NCBI GenBank assembly: GCA_949295025.1
Contig: CASFJK010000006.1
Span: forward strand, 19,398 to 83,397
DNA length: 64,000 nt
Source of the DNA: an uncultured Pseudomonadota bacterium
GTDB lineage: Bacteria; Pseudomonadota; Alphaproteobacteria; RF32; CAG-239
Direction of reading: 5' to 3'
Below the pieces are notes generated by a model. That model searched no databases. It worked only from the letters and a program-made list of their open reading frames with translations, and was not told where the DNA came from. The stretch's first letter is position 1. Each line of letters opens with the position of its first letter. The translations under genes and the position numbers were made by a program. Shown here in pieces: positions 25,113 to 34,728 of the stretch.

Positions 25113-26117
25113 ATGAAAAAAATATCTGATTTGCTTTTAGAATGGTATCAAACATATGGGCGTGATTTGCCATGGCGCGTGAAAGGCGGCGCTCATCCCG
25201 ACCCATATGTTATTTTGGTATCAGAGTTTATGCTCCAGCAAACCACCGTTAAAACCGTAATACCATACTTTGCGCGTTTTATGGAGCGCTTTCCAAATAT
25301 AGAAACTTTAGCCAACGCCACAGAAGAAGAAGTTTATGCCTATTGGCAAGGACTGGGATATTACACCAGAGCAAAATCATTACATAAAACAGCACAAATA
25401 ATCATAAATGACTTTGGCGGTCTTTTTCCGCAAAAGAAAGAAGATGTCTTAAAGCTCAAAGGCATTGGGGAATATACGGTGGCAAGTTTTCTGTCTTTAG
25501 CCTTCAATCAGCCTGAACCCGTAATAGACGGCAATGTCATCCGCATCATCTGCCGTATGTTTGGCTTGCTTGAACCGATTGAAAAAATCATGCCGGAAAT
25601 CAGAAAAAAAGCACAAGAGTTGCAAAGCTTAGAACAGCCGGCAGACTATGCCTCGGCCATTATGGATTTGGGCGCCATGGTTTGCACCCCCAAAAAACCG
25701 CAATGCCTACTTTGTCCATGGCAAAATTTTTGCATATCTAAAGGCAAAGAAAATATCGAACAAATCCCCAATAAAACCAAAATCGGCAAAAAAGAAAAAT
25801 CCGGTTTTGTTTATGTAATCAGGAATAAAAAACAAGAAATATTCATTCGTAAGCGTACCGAAAAAGGCTTGCTTTCCGGTTTATATGAACTTCCGTGGTG
25901 CGATGAAGGAAAACTGTTTACTAATAAAAAAATAATTGAGACCGGAAAAAGCGTAACCCACATTTTCACCCATATTAAACTCAATTTACAAATTTGTACT
26001 TTTGAAGATGAGTATCCAAATTTTGACGGCTTTTTCATTGCCGCAAACAAGCTTTCCAATTACCCCTTCTCTACCCTAATGAAAAAAGTTTTCAAGAAAA
26101 TTGATTTGACTCTTTAA
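25113..26117 (+). CDS. mutY: A/G-specific adenine DNA glycosylase
   Basis: This 334-residue base-excision repair enzyme removes adenine opposite 8-oxoguanine. The catalytic Glu lies in SEFMLQQTTV (about residue 38), the helix-hairpin-helix in LKGIGEYTVASF and the catalytic Asp in VIDGNVIRI. The iron-sulfur cysteines are in CTPKKPQCLLCPWQNFC (about 190-206). A short NUDIX-like C-terminal domain recognises 8-oxoG. It is a single-gene unit. Confidence 0.96.
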   Translation: MKKISDLLLEWYQTYGRDLPWRVKGGAHPDPYVILVSEFMLQQTTVKTVIPYFARFMERFPNIETLANATEEEVYAYWQGLGYYTRAKSLHKTAQIIINDFGGLFPQKKEDVLKLKGIGEYTVASFLSLAFNQPEPVIDGNVIRIICRMFGLLEPIEKIMPEIRKKAQELQSLEQPADYASAIMDLGAMVCTPKKPQCLLCPWQNFCISKGKENIEQIPNKTKIGKKEKSGFVYVIRNKKQEIFIRKRTEKGLLSGLYELPWCDEGKLFTNKKIIETGKSVTHIFTHIKLNLQICTFEDEYPNFDGFFIAANKLSNYPFSTLMKKVFKKIDLTL

Positions 26118-26156
26118 CCTTCCTTTGCTAGAAAAAAAACATCACTTTAAATTTTT

Positions 26157-26489
26157 ATGCCTATGATTGTACTTTATTTTTTATCTTTTTTTTCTAAAAA
26201 AGCCAAAATCGCGTTAGGAGAAATTATCTGGGATGAATTAGATGTCCAACTTCCCGAAGCAGTAGGAGTCATTGAAGATGATAAACCTAGAATGGAACAG
26301 TTTGCAAATCTGCTAAAAAAAATAAACCGACACAAGAAAAAAGCCTTGCAAGAATGGATTGAAGAGCGAATTTACGATTTTCAATACCATGGTCCAGATT
26401 TGTGCACTGGTTCTGAAGAAGAATTTGAACGCAAATGGCTACAAATTTTCAACGAGCATTTACGCGTTTTAAAATCAAAGACACCTTAA
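26157..26489 (+). CDS. Small hypothetical protein, first copy of a tandem pair
   Basis: This 110-residue protein starts MPMIVLYFLSFFSKK, a short hydrophobic N-terminus, followed by a charged helical body ending ERKWLQIFNEHLRVLKSKTP. It is about 30 percent identical by eye to the next gene, with matching ends, so the two are tandem duplicates. The last codons K-T-P and the stop form part of the terminator hairpin. I do not recognise the family. Confidence 0.6.
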   Translation: MPMIVLYFLSFFSKKAKIALGEIIWDELDVQLPEAVGVIEDDKPRMEQFANLLKKINRHKKKALQEWIEERIYDFQYHGPDLCTGSEEEFERKWLQIFNEHLRVLKSKTP

Positions 26490-26505
26490 TCGGTGTCTTT
26501 TTTTT
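26478..26505 (+). terminator. Terminator overlapping the stop codon (copy 1)
   Basis: AAAGACACC and GGTGTCTTT pair around TTAATC, and the gene's TAA stop is the loop. Seven or more T follow. Confidence 0.85.
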
Positions 26506-26556
26506 ATTTGACTTTTGCTTACGGTCTGCTAGAAATCTAATGTTATTTTAATTTTT

Positions 26557-26904
26557 ATGCCTATGATTTTCAATTTTTTTGTTTCTCTTTTCTCTAACAT
26601 AAATAAATCTTCAACCATCAAAAAAGAAGACCTTGGTCGAATAACATGGTATCAATTGGAAAAACAACTTCCTTACGCCTATGGTCCTTCTCCTAAAAAT
26701 GAAGTTCGCCTGAAAAATTTTTCAGAACTGGTAGAAACCTTAAATATTGAACAAAAGAAAGCTCTTCAATATTGGCTTCAACTACAAGTTAAACGCTTCA
26801 AAAAACAAGCTAAAGAAGAAACTTATCGAGAAAAAGAACATCGTCTTCGTTGGCTTCAGATATATTCTGACCATTTACAGCTTCTGCAAAAAAAGACACC
26901 TTAA
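26557..26904 (+). CDS. Small hypothetical protein, second copy of the tandem pair
   Basis: This 115-residue paralogue of the preceding gene shares the MPMI start, an acidic Gly-x-Ile-x-Trp-x-x-Leu segment near residue 28 and the C-terminal RWLQIYSDHLQLLQKKTP. It is helical and charged, with a short hydrophobic start. The upstream region (a GCTAGAAA-like motif, then ATTTTTATGCCTATGATT) and the terminator are also duplicated, so the whole unit was copied. Function is unknown. Confidence 0.6.
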   Translation: MPMIFNFFVSLFSNINKSSTIKKEDLGRITWYQLEKQLPYAYGPSPKNEVRLKNFSELVETLNIEQKKALQYWLQLQVKRFKKQAKEETYREKEHRLRWLQIYSDHLQLLQKKTP

Positions 26905-26919
26905 TCGGTGTCTTTTTTT
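26893..26919 (+). terminator. Terminator overlapping the stop codon (copy 2)
   Basis: The same AAGACACC-TTAATC-GGTGTCTT hairpin as in copy 1, again with the TAA stop in the loop and a T run. Confidence 0.85.
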
Positions 26920-26968
26920 TAACCTTTTTCATTTATTCTCTAAACAAATGAACATATAGGAGAAAGCC

Positions 26969-27916
26969 ATGCGTATTGTAATTTTGGAATCTTTATCCGT
27001 TTCAGATAATGTCTTAAAAAGTTATATTGAACCCTTACAAAAAGCCGGACATGAGATAGAATGCTTTGCCCGCACAGATGATATCAATACTCAAATCAAA
27101 CAAATAGGCTCTGCAGAAGCTTTGATTATCGCTAATATGCCACTCAAAAAAGAAGTGATTGAGGCTTGCCCAAACTTAAAATATATTGATATTGCATTCA
27201 CAGGCTATGACCATGTCGCAATGGATAGTGCAAAAAAACAAAATATTGTTGTCAGCAATGCCTCCGGCTATGCCACTGAGGCTGTGGCAGAACTTGTTAT
27301 TGGCGGCGTCATAAACCTATATCGCCAACTAAGAGAAGCAGATTCTCTTTGCCGAGATGGTAAAACCAAAGCCGGATTAAGAGCTTTTGAATTGAGTGGT
27401 AAAACCGTTGGTTTGATTGGCACCGGAGCCATTGGCTCACGCACGGCAGAACTTTTCCGTGCCTTTGGTTGCAAAACCATTGCCTATAACGGCTTTTCTC
27501 ACAAACCTAATACCGATGTAATGAAATACATGCCCTTGAAAGAACTGATGGAACAAGCCGATATTTTAAGCTTACATTGCCCTTTGACGGAACAAACCCG
27601 CAATTTTATTAATAAAGATAATTTAAAATATATGAAAAAATCAGCCCTTCTCGTCAACACGGCGCGAGGAGCTGTAGTCAATTCGCAAGACTTGGCTGAT
27701 GCTTTAAACAATGAAAAGATTGCCGGCGCCATGATTGATGTTTTTGAGAATGAACCACCATTAGATACAAAACATCCGTTACTTCATGCTAAAAACACAT
27801 TAGTTGCGCCACATTTAGGCTTTTTTACGGCAGAAGCCATGGAAAAACGTGCGCATATTGTGTTTGATAATCTCAATCACTGGTTAAACGGAAATCCGAT
27901 AAACGTGATAAAATAA
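26969..27916 (+). CDS. NAD-dependent D-isomer-specific 2-hydroxyacid dehydrogenase
   Basis: This 315-residue enzyme reduces a 2-keto acid to a D-2-hydroxyacid with NAD(P)H. The catalytic trio is visible: Arg in NTARGAVVNS (about 235), Glu in VFENEPPL (about 264) and His in APHLGFFT (about 283). The NAD fold has GLIGTGAIGSRTAELF (about 147-162). It is near glycerate or D-lactate dehydrogenases by overall pattern, but the substrate cannot be assigned. ATAGGAGAAAGCC precedes the ATG. Confidence 0.88.
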   Translation: MRIVILESLSVSDNVLKSYIEPLQKAGHEIECFARTDDINTQIKQIGSAEALIIANMPLKKEVIEACPNLKYIDIAFTGYDHVAMDSAKKQNIVVSNASGYATEAVAELVIGGVINLYRQLREADSLCRDGKTKAGLRAFELSGKTVGLIGTGAIGSRTAELFRAFGCKTIAYNGFSHKPNTDVMKYMPLKELMEQADILSLHCPLTEQTRNFINKDNLKYMKKSALLVNTARGAVVNSQDLADALNNEKIAGAMIDVFENEPPLDTKHPLLHAKNTLVAPHLGFFTAEAMEKRAHIVFDNLNHWLNGNPINVIK

Positions 27917-27945
27917 AAAAAAGGAGCTTAAATGCTCCTTTTCTT
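27914..27945. terminator. Bidirectional terminator holding the MATE gene's stop codon
   Basis: AAAAAGGAGC and GCTCCTTTT pair around TTAAAT. T runs follow on both strands. The MATE gene's TAA stop lies in the loop. Confidence 0.82.
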
Positions 27946-29262
27946 TTGCAAATAGACATAATATCCGATACCAATAGCATCAGCCAAAAACCAACCGATT
28001 GGGATAGACCACCAAACTCCAATTAAGCCAATGGAAGGAATAAATGCCCACCAATAAGCTAAAACAACGCGTGTTCCCAAAGATACAACCGTCAGAACCA
28101 CACTCATGGCCGGACGCCCTAATCCGCGATATAACCCATAAAGCAAAAACAAACAACCGATACCAAAATAGCAAGCACCTTCAATCTGCAAATACTCTAC
28201 TCCAATACGAATAACTTCTTTCTCTTCGGGTTTAATAAAAATGAGCATCAAAGGCTCAGCAAATACAAACACCCCAATAGAAATAATCAAACAAAAGATA
28301 AAAGCATATTTTATTGCAGCCCAAATTCCTTCACGGATTCTTTCTCTTTTTTTGGCACCGAAATTCTGAGCAATAAATGTCGAAAAGGCATTACCAAAAT
28401 CTTGCACCGGCATATATGCAAAGGCATCAATTTTGACGGCAGCCGCAAATGCTGCCATAACAATCGTTCCAAAACCGTTTATCAAACGTTGAACCAACAA
28501 AATACCAAAATTCATAACCGATTGTTGAACACACGTCAGCAAAGAAAAAGACAATATCATATAAAATATGGCTTTATGAAACTGTAAATGATGTTTGGAA
28601 AAACGCAAAATATTCAATTTATTCATACAATAAATCATAATACCCAATGCAGAAACCGCCTGAGCAATAACGGTTGCCCAAGCCGCACCGCCAATTCCCA
28701 TATCAAATATCAAAATAAAAACTAAATCCAAAATCACATTTAATATTGCCGCCACACCTAAAAACCACAATGGAATGGTCGAATTTCCTAATGCACGCAA
28801 TAAAGAAGCAAAATAATTATATAAAAAAGTAAAGCCTATTCCATAGAAAATAATGTATAAATAAAGACGAGTATCATCGTAAATATCATGCGGAATGTCC
28901 AACAAAATCATAATATTATCTATTTGCCAGAAAACCAAAACATTAATAAACAAAGTCACCGATGCAATAAATATAAAAGAAGTAAAAATTGCTGACTTCA
29001 AACTATGAGAACTTCTTGCGCCAAAAAAAATGGAAAAAGCAATACCGCTTCCCATACAAAGACCTAAAATGACCGAAGTCAAAAACACCATTAATGCAAA
29101 CGAAGAGCCTACAGCCGCCAACGCTGCAGAACTGATATATTTACCGACAATAATCGTATCTGCCACATTATAAAACTGTTGCAACAAATTTCCGGCAATC
29201 ATCGGTAATGAAAATAACAACAAAGATGAACTAACTTTTCCTCGGGTTAAATCTGTCTGCAT
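27928..29262 (-). CDS. MATE-family multidrug/cation antiporter
   Basis: This 444-residue protein has twelve hydrophobic helices in two related halves. Family patterns include LFSLPMIAGNLLQQFYNVADTIIVG in helix 1-2 and QNFGAKKRERIREG at the start of the second half (about 290), both typical of DinF/NorM-type MATE proteins. It likely exports cationic drugs with Na+ or H+. The C-terminus KKRSI is inside the terminator hairpin. It is convergent with the dehydrogenase gene. Confidence 0.92.
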   Translation of the reverse strand: MQTDLTRGKVSSSLLLFSLPMIAGNLLQQFYNVADTIIVGKYISSAALAAVGSSFALMVFLTSVILGLCMGSGIAFSIFFGARSSHSLKSAIFTSFIFIASVTLFINVLVFWQIDNIMILLDIPHDIYDDTRLYLYIIFYGIGFTFLYNYFASLLRALGNSTIPLWFLGVAAILNVILDLVFILIFDMGIGGAAWATVIAQAVSALGIMIYCMNKLNILRFSKHHLQFHKAIFYMILSFSLLTCVQQSVMNFGILLVQRLINGFGTIVMAAFAAAVKIDAFAYMPVQDFGNAFSTFIAQNFGAKKRERIREGIWAAIKYAFIFCLIISIGVFVFAEPLMLIFIKPEEKEVIRIGVEYLQIEGACYFGIGCLFLLYGLYRGLGRPAMSVVLTVVSLGTRVVLAYWWAFIPSIGLIGVWWSIPIGWFLADAIGIGYYVYLQKKRSI

Positions 29263-29402
29263 GATTTTTATTTCCGTATCAAAACATTATCAAAACCTTT
29301 TATGATAAGAAACATACCAAATTGTTAAACTTTTATTAAATTTCTATAGAAAAGTTATATAACTTATGTTATAATAAAATTGTCTTCGAAAGGAGGATGG
29401 GG

Positions 29403-29597
29403 ATGGAATACAAACTTATGAACTATGAAGCTCTTGAAATGGATGTCCGACTACCATCTGGAAGAAGAGCTGATCAAAACAATGCGATGTGGAAATATCT
29501 AATTCGCGTTGAAGAATTGAAACGTCAAAAAATAATAGAGAAGAATTCTTTACTCCGCAGCAGAATTCAATGCAAGAAGACCTATGATCTAATGTAA
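29403..29597 (+). CDS. Small hypothetical protein
   Basis: This 64-residue soluble frame begins MEYKLMNYEALEMDVRLPSG. A strong AGGAGG at 29391-29396 has 6-bp spacing to the ATG at 29403; the earlier ATG at 29397 abuts the Shine-Dalgarno and is unlikely. It is basic and helical toward the C-terminus. The good ribosome site and following terminator suggest a real gene. I do not recognise it. Confidence 0.55.
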   Translation: MEYKLMNYEALEMDVRLPSGRRADQNNAMWKYLIRVEELKRQKIIEKNSLLRSRIQCKKTYDLM

Positions 29598-29622
29598 ACA
29601 ACAATAATAACACACCTTTCCG

Positions 29623-29660
29623 GCTGTCTGAAACAAAAACATTTCAGACAGCTTTTTTTT
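29623..29660 (+). terminator. Intrinsic terminator after the 64-residue gene
   Basis: GCTGTCTGAAA and TTTCAGACAGC form an 11-bp perfect stem with an A-rich loop and eight T. Confidence 0.9.
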
Positions 29661-29662
29661 AC

Positions 29663-29699
29663 AAAAAAAAAGGTCCCTGAAAAACAGGTCCCTTTTTTA
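29663..29699 (-). terminator. Intrinsic terminator of the exported-protein gene
   Basis: AAAAAAAGGTCCCTG and CAGGTCCCTTTTTT, separated by AAAAA, form nested stems. It is just past the minus-strand stop at 29709. Confidence 0.75.
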
Positions 29700-29708
29700 T
29701 CGCAAACA

Positions 29709-30308
29709 TTAAAATGCCGGAATATAAGATCCGTTTTCTAATTTACCCCAAACCAATGTATTGGTTCCTTGAAAAGGAATGATAGTAAATTCATGCGACT
29801 GATTATCCATTGAAAAATAGCAATCTAATACCGGAAAATTGTCTTCTTTAATAATGATAAAGCCCCAAGCATGGTCAATCACATATTTTCTTCCGCTTTT
29901 GGTCACCAATTTTCCTTGATATGTTCCCGTACTATCAGTCAATCTCAGCCATTGTACACTGTCTTTAGGAGAAACATAGAAAAAATCATAACAAAAATCA
30001 TCCAAATCTTTTGTCATACTCACATAAGCGCAAAAATCTTTAGCTCTATAGCGCAAAACCAAACCTGAATTAGCTCTTTTTGCGACTATATCTTCAAGCA
30101 AATCAAGTCTTTTTATGTGCTTAAAAGTACGCATTTTTTCGGGCGTCTTTGCCTGATATAAATCTTCCTTCAAACTATCAGGACAACTCTCATAGAAACT
30201 TTTCAAAAAATCATCTCTAAAAGATGTCATCAACTTTTGTTGAGCACTCAAATTTTCTAAGCCCAACAACATACAAACACACAATAAGAATAAAAATTTT
30301 TTTCCCAT
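29709..30308 (-). CDS. Exported hypothetical protein
   Basis: This 199-residue protein has a signal peptide (MGKKFLFLLCVCMLLG, cut near LSAQQ, about residue 22). The mature part is mixed alpha-beta with aromatic and acidic residues. I see no known domain. It is flanked by its own terminator and an AT-rich upstream region, so it is a single-gene unit. Likely periplasmic or outer-membrane associated. Confidence 0.6.
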   Translation of the reverse strand: MGKKFLFLLCVCMLLGLENLSAQQKLMTSFRDDFLKSFYESCPDSLKEDLYQAKTPEKMRTFKHIKRLDLLEDIVAKRANSGLVLRYRAKDFCAYVSMTKDLDDFCYDFFYVSPKDSVQWLRLTDSTGTYQGKLVTKSGRKYVIDHAWGFIIIKEDNFPVLDCYFSMDNQSHEFTIIPFQGTNTLVWGKLENGSYIPAF

Positions 30309-30396
30309 AACAAAAATTTTTTTAGTTAAACAAAATAATTAATAAAACGTAAATTAGATAACATATATAAAAAAAAATACAACAAAAAAAATCAAT

Positions 30397-30429
30397 AAAA
30401 AAAGTCCGACACTTTGCCGGACTTTTTTA
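30397..30429 (-). terminator. Intrinsic terminator after pheT
   Basis: AAAAAAGTCCG and CGGACTTTTTT pair around a short loop. It ends the rpmI-rplT-pheS-pheT operon. Confidence 0.85.
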
Positions 30430-30444
30430 TAACATAAAAGAGAA

Positions 30445-32835
30445 CTATTTTCTGAGTTCACCCCCCGTTTTCTTAGACACATCAACAATAACTTTATTCA
30501 TCATTGTTTCAATATCCTGGTCGGTAAAGGTTTTCTCTTTTGGCTGCATTGTAAAGGCAATAGCCACTGATTTTTTGTTTTCAGGCAAGTTTTCGCCCTC
30601 ATACACATCAAAGATACGTACATCGGTAATATGTTCTCTATCAGCGTTTTTAGCAGCCGCAATAATATCAGCTGCTTTCACTTTCTTATCAACCACGAAA
30701 GCCAAATCTTTATCAACCGGTTGGAAAGAAGAAAGTTCCAATTTCTTACGTGCTTTATCGGTTGTTACACGAGGTTCCGGAATATTATCAAGATAAACCT
30801 CAAAAGCAACAACACGTTGTTTAACACCCATTTTTTTCAATACGGAGGGGTGCAACTCACCAAAGTACGCCAATACGTTTTTACCCAAACGCAAGCTACC
30901 GCTTCTACCCGGATGGTAATAGCTCGGTGCATCGGCAAATACTTGAGCATTTTCCCATGGACCGTTAGCTGCGGCAATAGCAGCAATGGCATCGGCTTTG
31001 GCATCAAAAACATCATAAGCACGCGGCTCTTCAGCCCAGTGTTTCTTAGAAGTCATACCTGTTCTGATACCGGAAGCCACCGTCAATTGGTCGGTTGGCT
31101 TACGAGACAAGAACTGCGGACCAACTTCAAACAAAGATACGTTGGCATAACCACGAGCAATATTGTTTTTGGCACCCATAATCAAGTTTGGCAACAAAGA
31201 CGGACGCATCTCGTTCAAATCAGCCGCAATCGGGTTATAGAGCAAAATAGCATCGGCTTCGGGTTTTCTAAACATTTCGGCAACATTAGAGTCTGTAAAG
31301 CTCCAAGTAACAGTTTCATACATTGAGCGGTTAGCAAGCTCATGTTTAACCGTAACAATGCGACGTTGATGCGGTGTCAAAGTTTGTTTCGGGAACTTGT
31401 CATGCGGCATAGTTTCGGCCGGAATTTCATCCAAACCAATCATGCGGACAACTTCTTCAACCAAGTCATGCTCGCCTTCAATATCTCCGCGCCATGTCGG
31501 AGAAACTGCCTTGATTTTGCCGTTTTCTTCACTGGTTTCAAAACCTAAATGGTTCAAAATTTCAATGATTTTAGCTTTTTCGACATCAACACCGATAAGG
31601 GTTTTGATTCTCTCTGGGCGCAAATAAGCCACACGTTTTTCGGTCGGTTCAGCACCGGCAATCTCTTGTGTGGAAGCTTCACCACCGCAAATTTCCAAAA
31701 TAAGTTGGGTAGCATAATCAGAACCCAAAATATTTGATTGCGGGTCAACCCAGCGCTCATAACGGTAGCGAGAGTCTGAATCAATTTGGAATTTGCGACC
31801 GGTTCTGGAAATGCATTCCGGTGTGAACAAAGCACATTCCAAGAAAACATTTTTAGTATCATCGGAGCAACCTTTGGACAAACCGCCCATAATTCCGCCC
31901 AAGCATTGAACACCCTCGTCATCGCAAATACCCAAAGATTTTTCATCAAGGCTGTATTCTTTTTCTTCCAAAGAAACAAACTTTTCGCCTTGTTTTGCCA
32001 TGCGAACGGTAATGTTACCGGCTAATTTATCGGCATCAAAAACGTGCAACGGACGAGCCATATCAAAGTTGATATAGTTGGTAATATCTACCAAAGGAGA
32101 AATTGAGCGCAAACCAATTGCGGTCAATCTATCCTTCATCCATTTCGGAGTTTGTGCATGGTTGTTCACATTTTTAATGTAACGACCGACATAAACCGGA
32201 CAAGCTTCCAAAGCTTGATTGTTTACTTTAATCGGGCTGGTGAAAGTACCTTGTGTTTTAACAATTTTCAAAGGTTTCAAAGTACCCAAACCGGCAGCAG
32301 CCAAATCACGAGCCACACCGCGAACTCCCAAACATTCGGCACGATTCGGAGTGATAGAAATATCAAATACCGGATCAATATTCAAAACCTCAGCCGCGGG
32401 CAAACCAACCTTGGTGTCAGCCGGCAATTCAATAATGCCGGTATGGTCATCACCAACGCAAAGTTCTTTTTCGGAACACATCATACCAAAGCTTTCAACA
32501 CCGCGAATTTTGCCGACTTTGAGTTCTTCACCATAGCACGGAATAATCACGCCGACCGGTGCAAAAATACCTTTTAAACCGAGTTTTGCATTCGGTGCAC
32601 CGCAAACAACTTGATAGTTTTTAGAACCGTCATTAACGGTCAACAAATGCAAGTGGTCTGAATCGGGATGCATTTCGCAAGTGGTAATTTCTGCGGTAAC
32701 AAAGCCTTTCAAAGCCGCAGCCGGATTAATCACTTCTTCCACTTCCAAACCGATTTTGGTTAAGGTTTCGGAAATTTCATCAACAGATGCATTTGTATCC
32801 AAATGTTCTTTTAACCAAGATAATGTAAATTTCAT
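30445..32835 (-). CDS. pheT: Phenylalanine-tRNA ligase beta subunit
   Basis: This 796-residue subunit pairs with PheS in the alpha2-beta2 synthetase. Domains run in order: tRNA-binding OB fold (about 40-150, with [13 protein letters not shown]), B3/B4 editing domain (about 210-380), B5 (about 400-470), the inactive synthetase-like core (about 480-680), and the C-terminal ferredoxin-like anticodon domain (about 700-795, with [13 protein letters not shown]). Length is normal. It overlaps pheS by 4 bp (ATGA), implying translational coupling. Confidence 0.98.
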   Translation of the reverse strand: MKFTLSWLKEHLDTNASVDEISETLTKIGLEVEEVINPAAALKGFVTAEITTCEMHPDSDHLHLLTVNDGSKNYQVVCGAPNAKLGLKGIFAPVGVIIPCYGEELKVGKIRGVESFGMMCSEKELCVGDDHTGIIELPADTKVGLPAAEVLNIDPVFDISITPNRAECLGVRGVARDLAAAGLGTLKPLKIVKTQGTFTSPIKVNNQALEACPVYVGRYIKNVNNHAQTPKWMKDRLTAIGLRSISPLVDITNYINFDMARPLHVFDADKLAGNITVRMAKQGEKFVSLEEKEYSLDEKSLGICDDEGVQCLGGIMGGLSKGCSDDTKNVFLECALFTPECISRTGRKFQIDSDSRYRYERWVDPQSNILGSDYATQLILEICGGEASTQEIAGAEPTEKRVAYLRPERIKTLIGVDVEKAKIIEILNHLGFETSEENGKIKAVSPTWRGDIEGEHDLVEEVVRMIGLDEIPAETMPHDKFPKQTLTPHQRRIVTVKHELANRSMYETVTWSFTDSNVAEMFRKPEADAILLYNPIAADLNEMRPSLLPNLIMGAKNNIARGYANVSLFEVGPQFLSRKPTDQLTVASGIRTGMTSKKHWAEEPRAYDVFDAKADAIAAIAAANGPWENAQVFADAPSYYHPGRSGSLRLGKNVLAYFGELHPSVLKKMGVKQRVVAFEVYLDNIPEPRVTTDKARKKLELSSFQPVDKDLAFVVDKKVKAADIIAAAKNADREHITDVRIFDVYEGENLPENKKSVAIAFTMQPKEKTFTDQDIETMMNKVIVDVSKKTGGELRK

Positions 32836-33935
32836 CGATTTGCTCCTCCGTTATTACTCAAGCCACCGGTCATGGAAGCTTCATCCAAAGCATTAAAACC
32901 GTAATGTTTCAACCAACGTACGTCAGATTCAAAGAAGGTACGCAAGTCAGGGATTCCATATTTAAGCATAGCCAAACGGTCAATACCCATACCGAAAGCA
33001 AAACCTTGGTAAACATCCGGATCAATACCGCCGGCGCGCAAAACATTGGGGTGAACCATACCGCAACCCAAAATCTCGAGCCAATCATTACCGGCACCGA
33101 TTTTGAGTTCGTTTTTGGTTTTCAAGCAACCGATATCCATTTCTGCCGAAGGCTCTGTGAACGGAAAGTATGACGGACGATAACGTACCGGAATTTCATC
33201 TAACTCAAAAAAGGCTTTAACAAAGTCATAGAGGCAGCCTTTGAGATGAGCCATGGTAATGTTTTTATCAATAACCAAACCTTCTACCTGATGGAACATC
33301 GGTGTATGGGTTGCATCATAGTCGGAGCGATAAGTTCTGCCCGGAGCAATAATGCGGATAGGTGGTTGTTGATTTTCCATTGTGCGGATTTGCACCGGAG
33401 AAGTGTGGGTACGAACAACATAGCTATCATCAAAATCATCACTATCCGGATTCGGAATATAGAAAGTATCCTGCATCTGACGAGCCGGATGGTTTGCCGG
33501 CATGTTCAAAGCATTAAAGTTGTGGAATTGGTCTTCAATATCCGGACCTTCGGCAACAGAGAAACCCATTTGACCAAAGATGGCAACCACCTCTTCATAA
33601 ATTTTGGAAACGGGATGGATTCTGCCTTGTGTTTCTGGACGAACCGGCAAAGTAACATCAATAGTTTCTTTAGCCAATTTTTCGTTCAAAGCTTGTTCTT
33701 CCAAAACAGATTTACGTTGGTCGAGAGCTTTTTCCACTTCCGTCTTGAGCAAGTTCAAGTTTTTGCCCATTTCTTTCTTTTCTTCCACCGACAAAGAAGA
33801 CAAGTCCTTCATCATGGCGGTCAATTTACCTTTTTTACCGGTAATGGCAACTCTGGCCTCTTCAAGGGCTTTCAAGTCTTGAGCGGCTTCAATTTCGGCC
33901 ACCAATTCTTTTTTCAGATTTTCGATATTTTCCAT
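32832..33935 (-). CDS. pheS: Phenylalanine-tRNA ligase alpha subunit
   Basis: This 367-residue catalytic subunit charges tRNA-Phe with phenylalanine. An N-terminal coiled coil (about 1-90) precedes the class II core with motif 2 ([23 protein letters not shown], about 205-227) and motif 3 ([16 protein letters not shown], about 320-335). A short extra tail after [10 protein letters not shown] extends past the usual end and overlaps pheT by 4 bp. The operon with rplT and rpmI is conserved in many bacteria. Confidence 0.98.
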   Translation of the reverse strand: MENIENLKKELVAEIEAAQDLKALEEARVAITGKKGKLTAMMKDLSSLSVEEKKEMGKNLNLLKTEVEKALDQRKSVLEEQALNEKLAKETIDVTLPVRPETQGRIHPVSKIYEEVVAIFGQMGFSVAEGPDIEDQFHNFNALNMPANHPARQMQDTFYIPNPDSDDFDDSYVVRTHTSPVQIRTMENQQPPIRIIAPGRTYRSDYDATHTPMFHQVEGLVIDKNITMAHLKGCLYDFVKAFFELDEIPVRYRPSYFPFTEPSAEMDIGCLKTKNELKIGAGNDWLEILGCGMVHPNVLRAGGIDPDVYQGFAFGMGIDRLAMLKYGIPDLRTFFESDVRWLKHYGFNALDEASMTGGLSNNGGANR

Positions 33936-33966
33936 ATTTCACCTGTAATTTGTTTTTTTAAAATGC

Positions 33967-34001
33967 AAAGGAGCTGACCGAAAACTCCAGTCAACTCCTT
34001 T
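33967..34001 (-). terminator. Hairpin between rplT and pheS (partial terminator or attenuator)
   Basis: On the minus strand AAAGGAGTTGACTGG and TCAGCTCCTTT-like arms pair in a stem of about 10 bp. A short T stretch follows (GCATTTT). It could lower pheST expression relative to the ribosomal proteins. Confidence 0.5.
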
Positions 34002-34032
34002 GTATAAATCTAATTCTGCGAAATTGCTAAAA

Positions 34033-34392
34033 TTATTTATTCAAAGCGTTTTTTGCAGCTTCAACCAATTTGGCGAAGTTAGCAGGCTCTTTCAAAGCAA
34101 TATCAGCAAGTACTTTTCGGTCGAGTTCGATGCCGGCTTTGTTGAGCCCGCACATAAATCGAGAGTAAGTCATATCGTTCAAACGAGTAGCAGCATTGAT
34201 TCTTTGAATCCACAAAGCGCGGAAACTTCTCTTTTTAGCTCTACGATCGCGATATGCATATTGTAATGCTTTTTCAACTTTTTCAACGGCAACTCTGAAC
34301 ACGTTGCGAGAACGACCTCTATAACCTTTAGCCATAGAGAAGATTTTTTTGTGACGAGCACGTGCAGTTACACCTCTTTTAATACGAGACAT
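34033..34392 (-). CDS. rplT: 50S ribosomal protein L20
   Basis: This 119-residue protein matches L20 throughout: [16 protein letters not shown] at the start, then [13 protein letters not shown] and [22 protein letters not shown]20 binds 23S rRNA early in 50S assembly, and in some bacteria also represses its own operon. It follows rpmI by 12 bp on the same strand. Confidence 0.98.
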   Translation of the reverse strand: MSRIKRGVTARARHKKIFSMAKGYRGRSRNVFRVAVEKVEKALQYAYRDRRAKKRSFRALWIQRINAATRLNDMTYSRFMCGLNKAGIELDRKVLADIALKEPANFAKLVEAAKNALNK

Positions 34393-34404
34393 TTTTATTC
34401 ACTC

Positions 34405-34602
34405 CTACAAATACGGCAAAAATTGTTTAACAATTTTAACATCGCTCTCGTTAACCAAAGTAGTTCCGCGAGCTTGTCTTTTCATTTTAGTACCTTTGTT
34501 AAAGAGCAAGTGTCTCTTATTGGCAAAGTTTCTTTTGAGTTTGCCGGTACCGGTAACGCCGAAACGTTTTTTAACGGCACTTTTATTTTTTAATTTTGGC
34601 AT
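34405..34602 (-). CDS. rpmI: 50S ribosomal protein L35
   Basis: This 65-residue basic protein begins MPKLKNKSAVKKRFGVTGTGK, the L35 signature. I use the ATG at 34602 because AAAGGG precedes it and family members start MPK; an upstream start at 34617 would add five residues. It is the first gene of the rpmI-rplT-pheS-pheT operon, with a good promoter and a structured leader. infC is not upstream here. Confidence 0.97.
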   Translation of the reverse strand: MPKLKNKSAVKKRFGVTGTGKLKRNFANKRHLLFNKGTKMKRQARGTTLVNESDVKIVKQFLPYL

Positions 34603-34642
34603 TTTAATCCCTTTCAAAAATCTAAATATTCTTGGATTTTAT

Positions 34643-34720
34643 GAGTCTTCAGGCATGCCTTTTCGCCCGCAAGACTCCGTTTTCGCTTGATTTTATACAC
34701 TCAAACTTTTGTAATTGCAA
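34643..34720 (-). promoter_or_regulatory. rpmI operon promoter and structured leader
   Basis: On the minus strand TTGCAA (34715-34720) and TATAAA (34692-34697) are exactly 17 bp apart, 9 bp past the lolD stop. The leader then forms a stem GAGTCTT/AAGACTC (34643-34677) with an inner GC-rich part. A leader hairpin is a plausible site for L20 feedback control, but this is inference. Confidence 0.55.
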
Positions 34721-34728
34721 GCACATTT

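Noticed and set aside
30631-31326. Long plus-strand reading frame of 231 codons opposite pheT
   Set aside because: It is antisense to a highly conserved gene, and its translation is low-complexity, rich in Asn, Arg and Phe as expected of a shadow frame.
33246-33977. Plus-strand reading frame of 243 codons opposite pheS
   Set aside because: It is a shadow of pheS with no ribosome site and an unnatural residue composition.
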